Source: Rotaria sp. Silwood1
Lineage: Eukaryota > Rotifera > Eurotatoria > Philodinida > Philodinidae
Length of the DNA stretch: 64,000 nt
Assembly: GCA_905250075.1 (NCBI GenBank)
Contig: CAJNOP010000014.1
Span: 2,487,848-2,551,847, forward strand
Reading direction: 5' to 3'
Of this stretch, positions 1 to 11,086 are shown piece by piece. Each line of letters begins with the position of its first letter. Position 1 is the stretch's first letter. A program made the translations under genes and the position numbers. A model generated the notes under the pieces. That model did no database searches. It had not been told where the DNA came from and saw only the letters and a program-made list of their open reading frames with translations.

Positions 1-575
1 CAACCCTACTATTCCCCCCCCCCCCCCCCCACTTCCTCCACAGTTTGCCGAGCTTTGATATTATTCATGCATTTAAATGGTTGATTTTAATCTTCGTCAT
101 ATTATTGCAACCATATCATTGATATTTTAGAAATTTTCTCAATTGAGTTTTGTTTTGATTGAAATCTAAATAAAAGTAATTGTATATCTTCTATGAAAGA
201 CAAAAAACAAAATGTTCACTTTCTTTGTATTTGTATTAACAAGATTTTTCTTGAGAATAATCACCTTAACAGAAATATTAACATAGTATCATTCTTTAAA
301 AGAAAAAAAAGTACACACATGTGGACATATTTTATTACGATAAATTTTCAACAATAGTATTGGATCTGTATTCACACCATAAGTTTTCACAAAACCGGTA
401 TGTTTTTTTTCTCCTTTCTTATCATTCTTTAACCTGTGCCGTGCATGATTAATAAGGAAGATAACGTCACTTCCTAAAATTTTTGAGAGAAAGAAAAAGA
501 AACTTCGTAATGTCGTATAGCACGAAACACAATGTGTTGTATTTTTTTTCCTCCAGTACATTATTTTTATTCTTT
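1..575. other. AT-rich leader sequence with a poly-C tract
   Basis: Non-coding stretch before the first ETS gene. A run of C lies near positions 16-31, a likely slippage-prone or assembly-sensitive homopolymer. I see no gene; a short minus-strand frame at 289-561 is low-complexity and unlike a protein. Confidence 0.5.
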
Positions 576-1112
576 ATGGCTAATAATTATGACGATGATG
601 AAAATGCAATATTGAGACAGTATGAAGATTTTAGAACAGTACATAACATTTCGGAAAATTCCTCGACTGCTATAATTTCAAGTAATGGTAAAAATGTCGA
701 TTTTTATAAACATATTAATTGCATTACATTATCATCATCTACACCGTTCATTGCCACTAACAATAATGTTGCACAATCATTAAACGATTATAATGAAATA
801 CCTTTTGATTATAATGAATGGCAAATACATGATTCACATGTTGTCAAAAAACGTCCACCACGACAAAATGAATTTCTTCAACTTCTTTTAGCAAATCCAC
901 GTTATTGTTCATATCTATGCTGGTTAGATAAAAAGCGAGGTTTATTTAGAATTCTTCAACCAGATCAAGTAGTTAAACTATGGGAAAAAGTTAAAGGTCG
1001 ACAAACGCAAGGAAAAATGAGTTATGAAACATTTGCACGCGGTATTCGACATTATTATAAAACAGGAATGATGATTAAAACAAATAAAAAATACACATTC
1101 TGTTTTCAATAA
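576..1112 (+). CDS. ETS-domain transcription factor (copy 1)
   Basis: Predicted nuclear DNA-binding transcription factor; ETS domains bind GGAA/T-core sites. The ETS domain fills the C-terminal half and ends at the stop. It shows the NEFLQLLLANPRY helix, the W-L and G-x-F core, a VVKLWEKVKGR segment and the recognition helix SYETFARGIRHYYKTGMM with both DNA-contacting arginines kept. About 178 aa with an Asp/Asn-rich N-terminus and no intron in the ETS domain. The frame is open upstream to an ATG at 483, but those residues are Phe/Ser-rich and unlike a protein start, so I chose the ATG at 576. A second ETS gene follows on the same strand. The usual N-terminal LWQF of the domain is replaced by IHDSHVVKKRPPRQ. 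The subfamily cannot be assigned by eye; the terminal position recalls ELF/ESE-type proteins. Domain call firm, start less so. Confidence 0.85.
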   Translation: MANNYDDDENAILRQYEDFRTVHNISENSSTAIISSNGKNVDFYKHINCITLSSSTPFIATNNNVAQSLNDYNEIPFDYNEWQIHDSHVVKKRPPRQNEFLQLLLANPRYCSYLCWLDKKRGLFRILQPDQVVKLWEKVKGRQTQGKMSYETFARGIRHYYKTGMMIKTNKKYTFCFQ

Positions 1113-1155
1113 TCTACACAATGACACTTCATCATAAAGATAGATATTCTCTTTA

Positions 1156-1871
1156 CTATTGTCCATTTCAAAATATAATATGCTCTACTGTTCTTTGAAT
1201 AACTCGAGAACGCAAGCTGCTAGAGACCTGCGCTTTTCACCAGTCGAAAGAGGAGACCGGAGGACGTCTTTTTCTCCAATAAAGTGTAAGAGGAGATCCT
1301 TTTAAAAGTAATTATTTTCGTAAAACATGTAAAAGAAGGCATGAAAATGACGTTCCATCTAGATTAATTTTTGATTTTGACCTTTGATTTAGATAGAGAA
1401 ACTGGAAATTTCAAATCTGTAGTTCAGGATATAATGCGCTTTCTTATTTTTTATTAGATTTCCATCGATATGTCAAGCTATTATGATAAAAAGTGAGAAA
1501 ACTTAGTAAAAAATTAGCAAAAATCTCTATTATGTACGCATGTAAAAACATGATTCAATTTGCTCAACGTTAGAATGTAATAAGAGAACCAAATTGCATT
1601 GTATCTTGAACTATAAATTTGAAGTCCCTTTATCTAAATCAAAGGTCAAAATCAAAATTTTATCTAGATAGCACGTCATTGGCAGGCCCTTCTTTTCCAT
1701 CTTTTTCGAAAATAATTAGTTTTGAAAGAATTCCCTCTTAAACATTATTAGAGAAAAAGACGTCCCACGGTCTCCTCTTTCGATTGATGAAAACCGCAGG
1801 TCTCTAGTTGCTTGCGTTCTCGAATTATTCAAAAAATAGTGGAGCACATTATATTTTGAAATGGACAATAG
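1156..1871. mobile_element. Fold-back MITE with TA target-site duplication (Tc1/mariner-like)
   Basis: A 716-bp element with long terminal inverted repeats. The left end CTATTGTCCATTTCAAAATA is matched in reverse complement by the right end, and both are flanked by TA (1154-1155 and 1872-1873). The inverted similarity continues inward with indels: GAGAACGCAAGC near 1208 against its complement near 1810, and a GACCTTTGATTTAGAT block near 1380 against its complement near 1630. Nearly the whole element can therefore fold back on itself. No transposase frame is present. TA duplication points to Tc1/mariner mobilisation (family knowledge); the autonomous partner is not in this window. Confidence 0.85.
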
Positions 1872-1873
1872 TA

Positions 1874-3327
1874 TTTTTTTAATAAAAACATGAACAAACG
1901 AAATCAAAAATTAATAAAAATATATAAATTGCTTTTTAAAGATTAAATGACGAATTCTATCAATATTTCCTTTTTTTTTAGAAACCTACACCGATGTAAG
2001 AAACTTTCGAATAAACAATAACGTAAATAAATGTATAGAAATTGCTTTCGATCACAATAAAAATGAAGCTTGCCTTGTCGATAATTGTTATCCATTAATA
2101 GGAACATATTTGATATTTTATGTATATCTGGTAAGCTTTAAAGATGATTGCTCAATTCTGTATGAGTCATCCAACTGCAGCTCTAAACAGAAAACCGATG
2201 TGCTCGAAAGTTATTTTTTTGTCATATTGACTTGCTTTAAAAGAATTCCAGAAGAATCGATCAAAACAACAAATAGCTAAAAGACATATTTCTCAACAAC
2301 GAAAACAAACATGATAGCAAATTTAATATATATAATTATGTTGTATCATATATTTCAGATATTGTAAGAAGATTCAATGATGATATTGAGAGAAATTTGT
2401 TAGAATAGTTAAATGAGAAATTTGACATACTGATCCAAGAAAATCTTTTCTTTGAAGATTTTATCATATGTATTTCAATCAGAGCTGGTGACTTAGCCTA
2501 ATTTGCCTAGAAAATTTTGCATCTGACTAACATATCATCTTACTATTCGAAAAATATTTTGACAAATTTATTCCAACTCAGTTATAAATATTTGAACTGA
2601 ACGTCAATTGAATTTCGTAGGAATCACGTTGACTAACTGAAGAAATTCTTTTAAATTCAAAATCATGGAAAGATATCTGTTATGCTCATACTGCTGAAAA
2701 TATGTAGTCCTAATCAAATATTAATTGTTCTATCATTCTTTGTGTTTTTTCGGCTTTACAAAACAGAATTCATACAATCAAAAAACAATGTGCCAGTTCA
2801 AACATTTATGAAAAAAAAAATAAGAGAACAATTGAAACGTATGTAAAAATAAATGTATTCATAAAATGAAAAATAACAATTGGTCTAGATTGGTTTGCAG
2901 ATATTACGAATCAAGTTAAGTCAGATCATAAAAAAATTATTTTGGTAGCACCTTTGATTTGAATATTGTATCGCTAAGGTAGATGAAAGAGTTTATGCTT
3001 TTTTTTAGCTTTCCATTCATTCAAGTTGAGGTTGATTGTATTATTTACCGTTAAAAGATATATTCAGTGTCATAAGAAAGCCTAATAAATATATCCAATA
3101 GTAATTTTGACCTAACGCTTTTATTAAACGTTAGCCTAATCATAATAAAATATTTACCTTTTTCTTGTCATTATCTCTTTTATTTGTTTCTCAATTTGAC
3201 GAAGCTTTAATTCATAATTACTTTAACATCAAAGTAATGATTATGAATCGATAGAATCTGACTTTTTCTTATCAGTCATTAAGTAAATATAATGGATTTA
3301 TAAATATTTATTCTAAACATCGTCACA
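1874..3327. other. AT-rich intergenic sequence
   Basis: Non-coding DNA between the MITE and the second ETS gene. No coding frame, RNA gene or clear repeat was recognised. Confidence 0.5.
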
Positions 3328-3957
3328 ATGCTTAAAGGTGAAAGAATGCTTGAAAATCAACTAAATACTAGAACGATACCGTCCATTATTGATTCGTTGG
3401 ATGCATTATTTACAGGTATTGATACTGAATCTACATATCCTTCTGCTATGGATGATATGAGAACTAATTTTTATCTATCAAATGATTATCTTGGTACTTC
3501 TAATGGACAACATACACTTTTTTATCAAACAATTAGTCCGGATCAAATGAATATAAAAAATTCAATATCGAGTGTTTGTTCGATTGATTATTGTCAAGAA
3601 CGTTCAAGAAATTCATTAAAGAATACTGATGACATTTATTTTAATTCATTTGAATGGCATATCAAAGATACATTAACAGGAAAACTACGGTCTCCAAAAT
3701 TAGATGAATTTCTTCATTTATTACTTAATAATTCACGTTATATTTCCTATGCATCTTGGTTAAATAAAGCTACAGGTTTATTTGAAATTCATAATCCAAC
3801 TAACGTTATTGAACTTTGGAAGAGAGTTAAAAATCGAAAATCAAAATGTAATTTAAATTATGATAAATTTTCACGAAGTATTCGATATTATTACAATAAA
3901 GGAACTATGATTGCAACACATAAAAGACATACTTATTGTTTTGCTGTAAATAAATAA
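3328..3957 (+). CDS. ETS-domain transcription factor (copy 2)
   Basis: A second predicted ETS transcription factor of 209 aa, single exon, about 2.2 kb downstream of copy 1 on the same strand. The C-terminal domain reads LDEFLHLLLNNSRY, then NVIELWKRVKNRKSK, then the recognition helix NYDKFSRSIRYYYNKGTM with both conserved arginines, ending TYCFAVNK. It resembles copy 1 throughout the domain and in the preceding SFEWHI / NEWQIH segment, which supports tandem duplication. The N-terminal 110 residues are Ser/Thr/Asp-rich and not alignable by eye with known domains. Two in-frame ATGs (3328, 3346) could start it; the first is used. Likely sequence-specific nuclear regulator; targets unknown. Confidence 0.87.
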   Translation: MLKGERMLENQLNTRTIPSIIDSLDALFTGIDTESTYPSAMDDMRTNFYLSNDYLGTSNGQHTLFYQTISPDQMNIKNSISSVCSIDYCQERSRNSLKNTDDIYFNSFEWHIKDTLTGKLRSPKLDEFLHLLLNNSRYISYASWLNKATGLFEIHNPTNVIELWKRVKNRKSKCNLNYDKFSRSIRYYYNKGTMIATHKRHTYCFAVNK

Positions 3958-6553
3958 TAATATATTGTAAAATCAAATCTTTTCTTGTTATACTAATGCA
4001 TTCACTTACTAGCATTGACATGTACTTTATTTCTGAAATTTTCTTTTTTTTTTTTTAAACAGAAATTTTTTCAAGAAATGTAACTTATCTTCTTATCAAG
4101 GAAAACAAAATGATCAATTTATTTTAACAAAATAAGCCAAAGATTATTTTGGTATGTTTTGCTGTTAATCATGATAGATTCTGCATTATTTTTAGAACTG
4201 TATTATATTAAGTTTTGTATCAACTTGAAAAAAAAAAAATGACTACCTATTCAGCAAAGCAATATATGGATCAATGGAATATTCAATTACAATAACTTAG
4301 ATAATATATATGACATTGAAAGAAGAATTTATGAGAATTAGATAGTGTTTTCAAAAAAATCATATATGTAATTAACGATTTAAAAGTATGAAACGAATAA
4401 ATAACTGATTGTTTATGACATGTTAATAATACAAAGAAAAAAAAACACACGTAGTTATTATGATTATAAAAAAAAAAAACAAATATTCATTGAGTTTATC
4501 TTACCTTGATGATTGGATAAGATATGACAAATACGCATAAATCACATGCACAGCTGCATGCTAATGAACAAGGTTGTTTCGAATCATTAGTTACAAACAG
4601 GTTTGCTTAAAAGAAAAATAAAAACAAATAATTTTCATTATTCAGAAGAACAAGACATCAAACACAAACAATGCATGACATACAAAAAAAAACAAAACAT
4701 TTTCATGTCACGTTGAATAAATACAAAATGAATCAGAACTAAGTAATTTCTTTAGTAAATGTTCAATATAATTTCATACATGAATTGAATTGTGATATTT
4801 TGCAATGATCTACAAGTTGAATTGAGGTTTTTTTTAATCAATACATTCAATTAAAATGACTACCGTTTAGAGTTGATTACTAAATCATGATGAGTGAATA
4901 GAATGTCAGATATTTTTATAAAAACGATAAAAATTTTTTTTTTTTTAAGACTTATTTTAACTTAATACAGATCCACAGAATAAATGTTTTCTATAAAGGT
5001 TAGTTATTGAAAATTGCTTATTAATGATAAAAAATTCTTTTTGTTTTTTTCTTGATGCGATTGTTTATTATCAGATAATACCGAGAATAAAGTCTGTTGG
5101 TTTGAGATCTAGTACTGATCCAACAAATTCTCTTATAGAATTTATGAGAATAATCAGATGTAAATAATGCAATACAAGAAAATATTCTTTCTGTTTATTT
5201 TATTTTTTTTACTTTTCAAAAACTAAAACGTTTTTGTAAATAAAACGAATAAAAATATACAAAATTGAATAAGATTTGCTTTGTTTATCAAATATTATCT
5301 TATAAGGAAACATTTTCATTTTAAAACTGTTATCATTCGATCAGTCATAAAGAGTAGTGAAAAATACTGTTTTGGTTGGGTTTTTTCTCGTTTCTATTTT
5401 CTGAGTAATAAGCACTTCATTGAATCTTTATCCTATGATCATTGAATAGCGAAGATTTTCGATGATCGAATTTCGAGCTGAAATTTTGTTCAAAAATAGG
5501 CATTATAATAACTAGAAGTTCTTCAAAGTTTGAACTAAGACATACCTATCTTGATCAATGTATTAGCCTGTCATGAAAATTTGCTTTTATCAGAAACACA
5601 GCGCAAAAGAGATGTGTTTTTTTTGTAAACAACTTTACAAGGATGCATTTGTTCAGGCTTAAACTTTGGAAAGTTTCTCGTTATGATGAGTTCTATTTTT
5701 CAACAACGAAATGCATGTGAGTTGTATTTTTAATATATGATATAGAACTTTTGGTCAGAAGAAATTCACGTAGATATATATATATATCAGTAGTATAAGA
5801 GTAGGTGATTTAAATAGAACTAAAAATTTAATAGAAGGATGTAAAATATTGATAAAATGTTTAAGTTTTTTTAAAGTGCGTTGTCGAATAATATTTGTTA
5901 ATAAGTCAATTCATATTTCATCGATTGCATTTTTGTAATTAAACATAGGTTTTTGAATTATTTCAATGATCTAGTGACAGATCATAAACTCTATAATTTA
6001 TATCAAAAAAATGATTCGTACGCATTTCATTGATGAAAGTATGAATCAAAATTTTATCTCAAAATTCGTCAAAAACAAATTGTTTCACTACTCATTATAA
6101 ATAATTGAATACCAACAGTTTCAAGTCAAAACTTATTGAAAAATAGAGAATGATCATTCGCTAAGAACCATACCTAACGAACAAGAAGTAAGCACAGTCA
6201 ATGAATATTCAGTTAGGTAATACAACATTTGTATCTCTATGTCTTATTGATAGCGAACATTCTTTCTTCGTTGAAGGAAAAAACAACTTCCCAATCTGAA
6301 TGTTTTCTCAAAAGTATTTGAGTATAATATTTACATAGTATAATTCAATCTATTTTTATTAGCTTTTTTTTTTAAGTGAATTTTATTTCTACATCTACAT
6401 TTGTTTTATTTTTCTTCATCTTTCATAAAAAAAATAAATAATTTGAAAAAAAAAATAAAGAACGTTTCATCATAAAACAAAGAACATCATGATTAAATAA
6501 AAACAAATATATATATCTAGATCAATTTATTAATAAGAGACAAATGTTAATTA
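3958..6553. other. AT-rich intergenic sequence with a TA microsatellite
   Basis: About 2.6 kb of AT-rich DNA with many A and T homopolymers and a TA run near 5773-5787. No open frame longer than about 60 codons with protein-like composition is seen. Confidence 0.5.
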
Positions 6554-7808
6554 TTAATAATAATTATAAAATATCCAATTATCATTTTCTTCATCATAAT
6601 CATGTGTTGTTGAATAAGCAGCTAAATTAAGATATTCACTTTGATTATGATCTTTTTTTATAATAGATTTCCATTCAATTCGACAAAATGGACAAGTAAC
6701 TGATTCATTCATTAATAATTTAGCTCGACGCCATTGTTCAAAACAATTTTTATGCATATTATTTCCACATGATGTTGAACAAAATAAAATACTATTCTTA
6801 TCATTTATCATAGATTCATAACAAATTGGACATTCATCATCATCTGTTATTGTTTTTTGTTGAATATTTTTTCTATTTAAAATAACATTTGGATCACCTG
6901 TTTTAGCATGATAAGCTTCACGAATCTATAGAAGAAACAAAAAAAAACACCAAAAAATCAATAGAAATAAATAAATACCAGTGTTTTATCCAGAGGGATG
7001 CCCGGTGGGGGGGAGGGGGGGCGCCTCCCGAAAATCGAGTTCGCCCCCNNNNNNNNNNNNNNNNNNNNNNNNNNNNNNNNNNNNNNNNNNNNNNNNNNNN
7101 NNNNNNNNNNNNNNNNNNNNNNNNNNNNNNNNNNNNNNNNNNNNNNNNCCCCCCCCCCCCCCCCCCCCGAAAATTCCAATCGCCCCTTCAGAGAAAAAAT
7201 CCTGGATAAAACACTGATAAATACATAAATGATTTTTTTTCTTCTTCTAACCGATTGTTCAGCAAGAATATGTGAATCATTATATTGTGAATCAGCTTTT
7301 GTAAAAATTTCATTTAATTCATTTGTAAGTAATGCTTGTTGATAAAGTAATGGAGAATTACGATTAACTTTAAGTACACGATGTAGAACAAATATAATAT
7401 GTTTACATAAATTGCCTTTTGCATAATCTGGACCTGTGAAATGAACAAATAATAAAAAATGAAATAAAATATTCGATACTTACAAGTACATGATGGTATG
7501 TGAGTAATTATAACTGTATAAACATTAGCTGTTTGTCCAAGTACTTTATATTCTCGATAAATTGATTCATTTGATGATTTTGTTATAGCTAGTAAATAAA
7601 GTCGTTGATTTAAAGCACGTTCAATACGATCATATATACCAATAGTCATTGATGCACGATATCGACGAAGTCGTTTTTCAGTTACTATTTTTGGACGTTT
7701 TGATGATGTTGGATTAAGTTCATTTACAGAATTTGATTGATTTTCAACGGATGATGTGATATTTCGAGCATTTTTTCGTTTAGTTGCTAAACGTGATCGA
7801 GCACTCAT
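6554..7808 (-). CDS. SWIM and RING zinc-finger protein, probable E3 ubiquitin ligase (ZSWIM2-like)
   Basis: Three exons on the minus strand: 7808-7484, 7433-7252 and 6925-6554, with junctions that preserve the frame (phases 1 and 0). The joined protein (about 290 aa) starts MSARSRLATKRK and has a basic N-terminus. A SWIM zinc finger is formed across the first intron: SCTC joins PDYAKGNLCKHIIF, giving the CxC...CxH pattern. The last exon carries a RING: CPIC, then FCSTSCGNNMHKNCFEQW, then CPFC. SWIM followed by RING is the layout of vertebrate ZSWIM2/MEX, an E3 ligase, but the ZZ finger and second RING of that protein are not seen. Role inferred: ubiquitin transfer to unknown targets. The second intron (6926-7251) contains a hAT-type MITE and an assembly gap. 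The gene runs head-to-head with the death-domain gene, about 3.3 kb away. Confidence 0.85.
6979..7216. mobile_element. hAT-type MITE with 8-bp target-site duplication, containing an assembly gap
   Basis: Terminal inverted repeat CAGTGTTTTATCCAG at the left is matched by CTGGATAAAACACTG at the right. The flanking octamer ATAAATAC occurs at 6971-6978 and 7217-7224, an exact 8-bp duplication as expected for hAT transposition. The interior has long G and C runs and 100 N at 7049-7148, so the true length is unknown. The element sits inside the second intron of the SWIM/RING gene. Confidence 0.9.
7049..7148. other. Assembly gap (100 N)
   Basis: A run of 100 N flanked by poly-G/poly-C sequence inside the hAT-type MITE. 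The length is probably a placeholder. The flanks suggest that the homopolymer-rich interior stopped assembly. Confidence 0.95.
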
Positions 7809-7844
7809 TATATTTTGTTTTTGTCCTATTTGACTGAAAAACAA

Positions 7845-10800
7845 CTAAAGATGGATGGTTATAAAGATAATAGATAGAACTGATCGTTTTTTTTGTTTTA
7901 TAGTTGAATGTTTCTGTTATATTGTACTTGAAATATATATTGTAACGAGGCCGAAAACATAGAGAGATGACGCTAGTAGATGTTTAACTTTTCTGATATC
8001 ATGAATTGATTAAGAAGTTTTAAAAAAAGTTAGAATTCAGCTTAAATATGATTATAAGATATAATTTAATCTTGTCGGTTCAAAAACTATTTTGAAAAAT
8101 TGAAATTCATCAACAGATTCTATAGTTTAGTTTAGTTTTATAAATTAGATCTTTTTCAAATCATATTGAAGAGTTTACATATTCAAAAATAGTCTATCTT
8201 AGATAAATCTAAATAGAAAATCATTCTTAAAGTTTCTTTAAAATTTGTAAGCATTAATCATCTTAAATTTTAATTAGAATGTTCATTTTGGAATAAAAAA
8301 ACTTTTTTTCTCAAATGTTATCAGAAATTAATGGTTGATTAAGTATGAAATTTTTCTTGTGTGATAACTTTCTTGCTAGTTGATTTAAGGCAATCAATAA
8401 ATACTTATTGTGACGAGTTCATTTTACTGATATCTTTTCTCTACAAAAATAAATCTTTATATCTACTATTTACTATAAAAAGAAGCTTGTCAACGCAATC
8501 AATTTCAAGTGCATATACGTTCTTTAGTCTCATTATAAGAACATATTAAATGAAAAATTCCTATATAAGGATAATTGTTTGCGAGGAAAATTATTTTTCT
8601 TTTGTGAGACAAACGTAGGAACACTGATTATTGAATACACTTTCCTAGCAACAAGGAAAGATACTTCAGTAATAGCAGAAGGAACTTTCTGTGAACCGTA
8701 ACTATGAATACAAGATTTTTACGGTTGATCATAACTAATCTAAATATTGCAGATTTTGATATTTAGTGTAGCGAAAGGATTCTATTCTTAATTTAATTCT
8801 AAATTTAGGCAAAACTCATTGCTATGTATCAAAATTCATCAAGAGAAAGTATGATATATTCGGAAGCTTACTAAACGGTTAAATCAATGTGTGCATTAAG
8901 CCACTGATGATGGTTGAATCGACAAAAAACAAGGAATAAAAGAATATTTATTACTTTCTGTATCATGTATTGTATATATCATCATTATGAGAAAAATTAC
9001 GCATTGAAGATGTATCTAATAAAAAAAATAGAAGTTTTTTCAATATAACGATGTTAGAAATCGAAATAATAAAAATTCAGACCGCGCCTATCAACTATAA
9101 AAATTGTTATAATTTTGATTTATATATTTATTTGTTGTTGTTTTCTTTCTAATGTGAGTTCTACACTTTGGTCCTTCATGAGGCTGTACTTACAAATGTT
9201 TTTACTAACGCTCAAATTTTTATTTGTCTTGTTACTAATCGTTCATTTTTTTGTAATTCATTTTTTCTTTATTTAACATTATTATTAAACTATTATATGT
9301 CTTGATAAGTTCAGACATATTAATGTTGATTATTTTTCAAAGTTATGCCTTAACCAATTCATACGTTTTATGATAGTTGTGAGAAATCAATGCATCATTA
9401 TCCATCATTCTTGATATCTTGCATAGAAGTTTTCATCTGCGGAAAAATCAAAAACTTCACTATTTAGAATATTTACAAACGTATTCAAATTTCAAAGAAG
9501 ACTTTGAAATGTTCTATAGTAGTTTGAAACTTGTTGCCTTCAGCTGCTATAGAAACAAAATCAATGAATGTTGCTCTTCCTCTCTTCCTTTACATGTTGT
9601 TAGAGTTTAGGAAGAGAGAGTAGCAAAAGTCTCAATTTAAACTTACATTCATCATTTTTGTTGAAAATATTTTATATATCAATCAGAACTGAATTTCTGT
9701 ACCGTCTTATATGTTAACAAATGTAATTTAAAACGATAGATTTTTATCATTACTATTATGTGTATGGAAATTTTCACTTCATTTTGCATAAACTTTTAAT
9801 GAAAAAGTTTAATTGAATATTTAAGCAACAAACTAAACTATGAAAACTTTATTTAAGAAAAATAAATATATACAAAAAAAAACTACAATTAAAAGAACAT
9901 CAATATATTTATTATTGATCATTGTTTTCTTATTTATTTTTACTTTGCAAATATGTCCAAGTCAATATTCGTTTGAATATACTTCTTCTAATATCTCTGT
10001 TTCAAATTTTTTTATTATCTATTTCAACTAAATCAATAGAAAAATTGTTAAAATATCTAAGTCAGTATATATAATCTGATATTCTTCTTGTGAGATAAAC
10101 TATTAAACCATCAATCCTACTTCACGAAAATCATCAAATATATATATTTCGATCCATTATTATTATGAGTTGATAAAACAATTGATGATGATGAATAAAC
10201 TTCATTTGTAACTCATGTACAATGAAAAAACATAAGTTATTAAAGAAAATATTCTCATACGAATGATTTGAATTGGTAGTAGTAATACTTTTTAAAAATT
10301 GATTTACATCCAAATTACACATGTATATTATTCAAATACTTTAAATATCAATACAGTATAGCATATACATTACAGATCCAACTACTAACATTGAACACAT
10401 TATAACATCCTAAATAGAAAAAATTCTTTTGAAAATCTCTTATAACAAAATAGATTATTGTTAATAATTAATATATTTACTGTTGGTTGATGTTTACATC
10501 TACACTAACTATAATTAAAATATGATAGATCTAATAAAGCATAAAATATTATTTCTATCATTCAGAAAATAATGTTACATATTCAAAATTGATCGTGTAT
10601 CTCATGCAAAATGAATGACAATGGCACGATTCAACATTTATCTTAATAAATATAACAACAGAAACCAATCTCAGACAAAGCTGAAACAAAATTTATCATA
10701 AAATTTTTAATCAATAATTGTATGATTAATCATCATCGATTGGTATTATTAAGATTCGATCATTTATTCAATATGTTAATAAACCATTGAACTAAGTTAT

Positions 10801-11086
10801 TCTCTTTCAAACCATACAAAACCTTCAATAGATAGATGGTAACTAAATGCGCAATGTTGATGTATTCGATCAATAGATTGTGCTTCCCTCTATTTGATTA
10901 TTTGGTGAACAGAAAGATTCTTTTTTTTTGTAAATGAAATATCATTCTTTGAATAATTTTATTTGTTTTTAATAAGAATATTTTATTAATTAAAATGTTA
11001 TTTAGATCGAGTCTTGTTTTAAGTATTGATAAGGATATAAACATGATCATGGTAGCATTCAACAATTTATTGAAAAATAAATACGA
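7845..11086. other. AT-rich intergenic sequence
   Basis: The region between the divergent SWIM/RING and EF-hand-like/death-domain genes presumably holds their promoters, but no element is recognisable by eye. Small open frames (for example 9840-10031, Lys- and Phe-rich) lack convincing protein features. Confidence 0.45.

Noticed and set aside
1716-1907. Minus-strand frame of 63 codons
   Set aside because: It lies in the right inverted repeat of the MITE.
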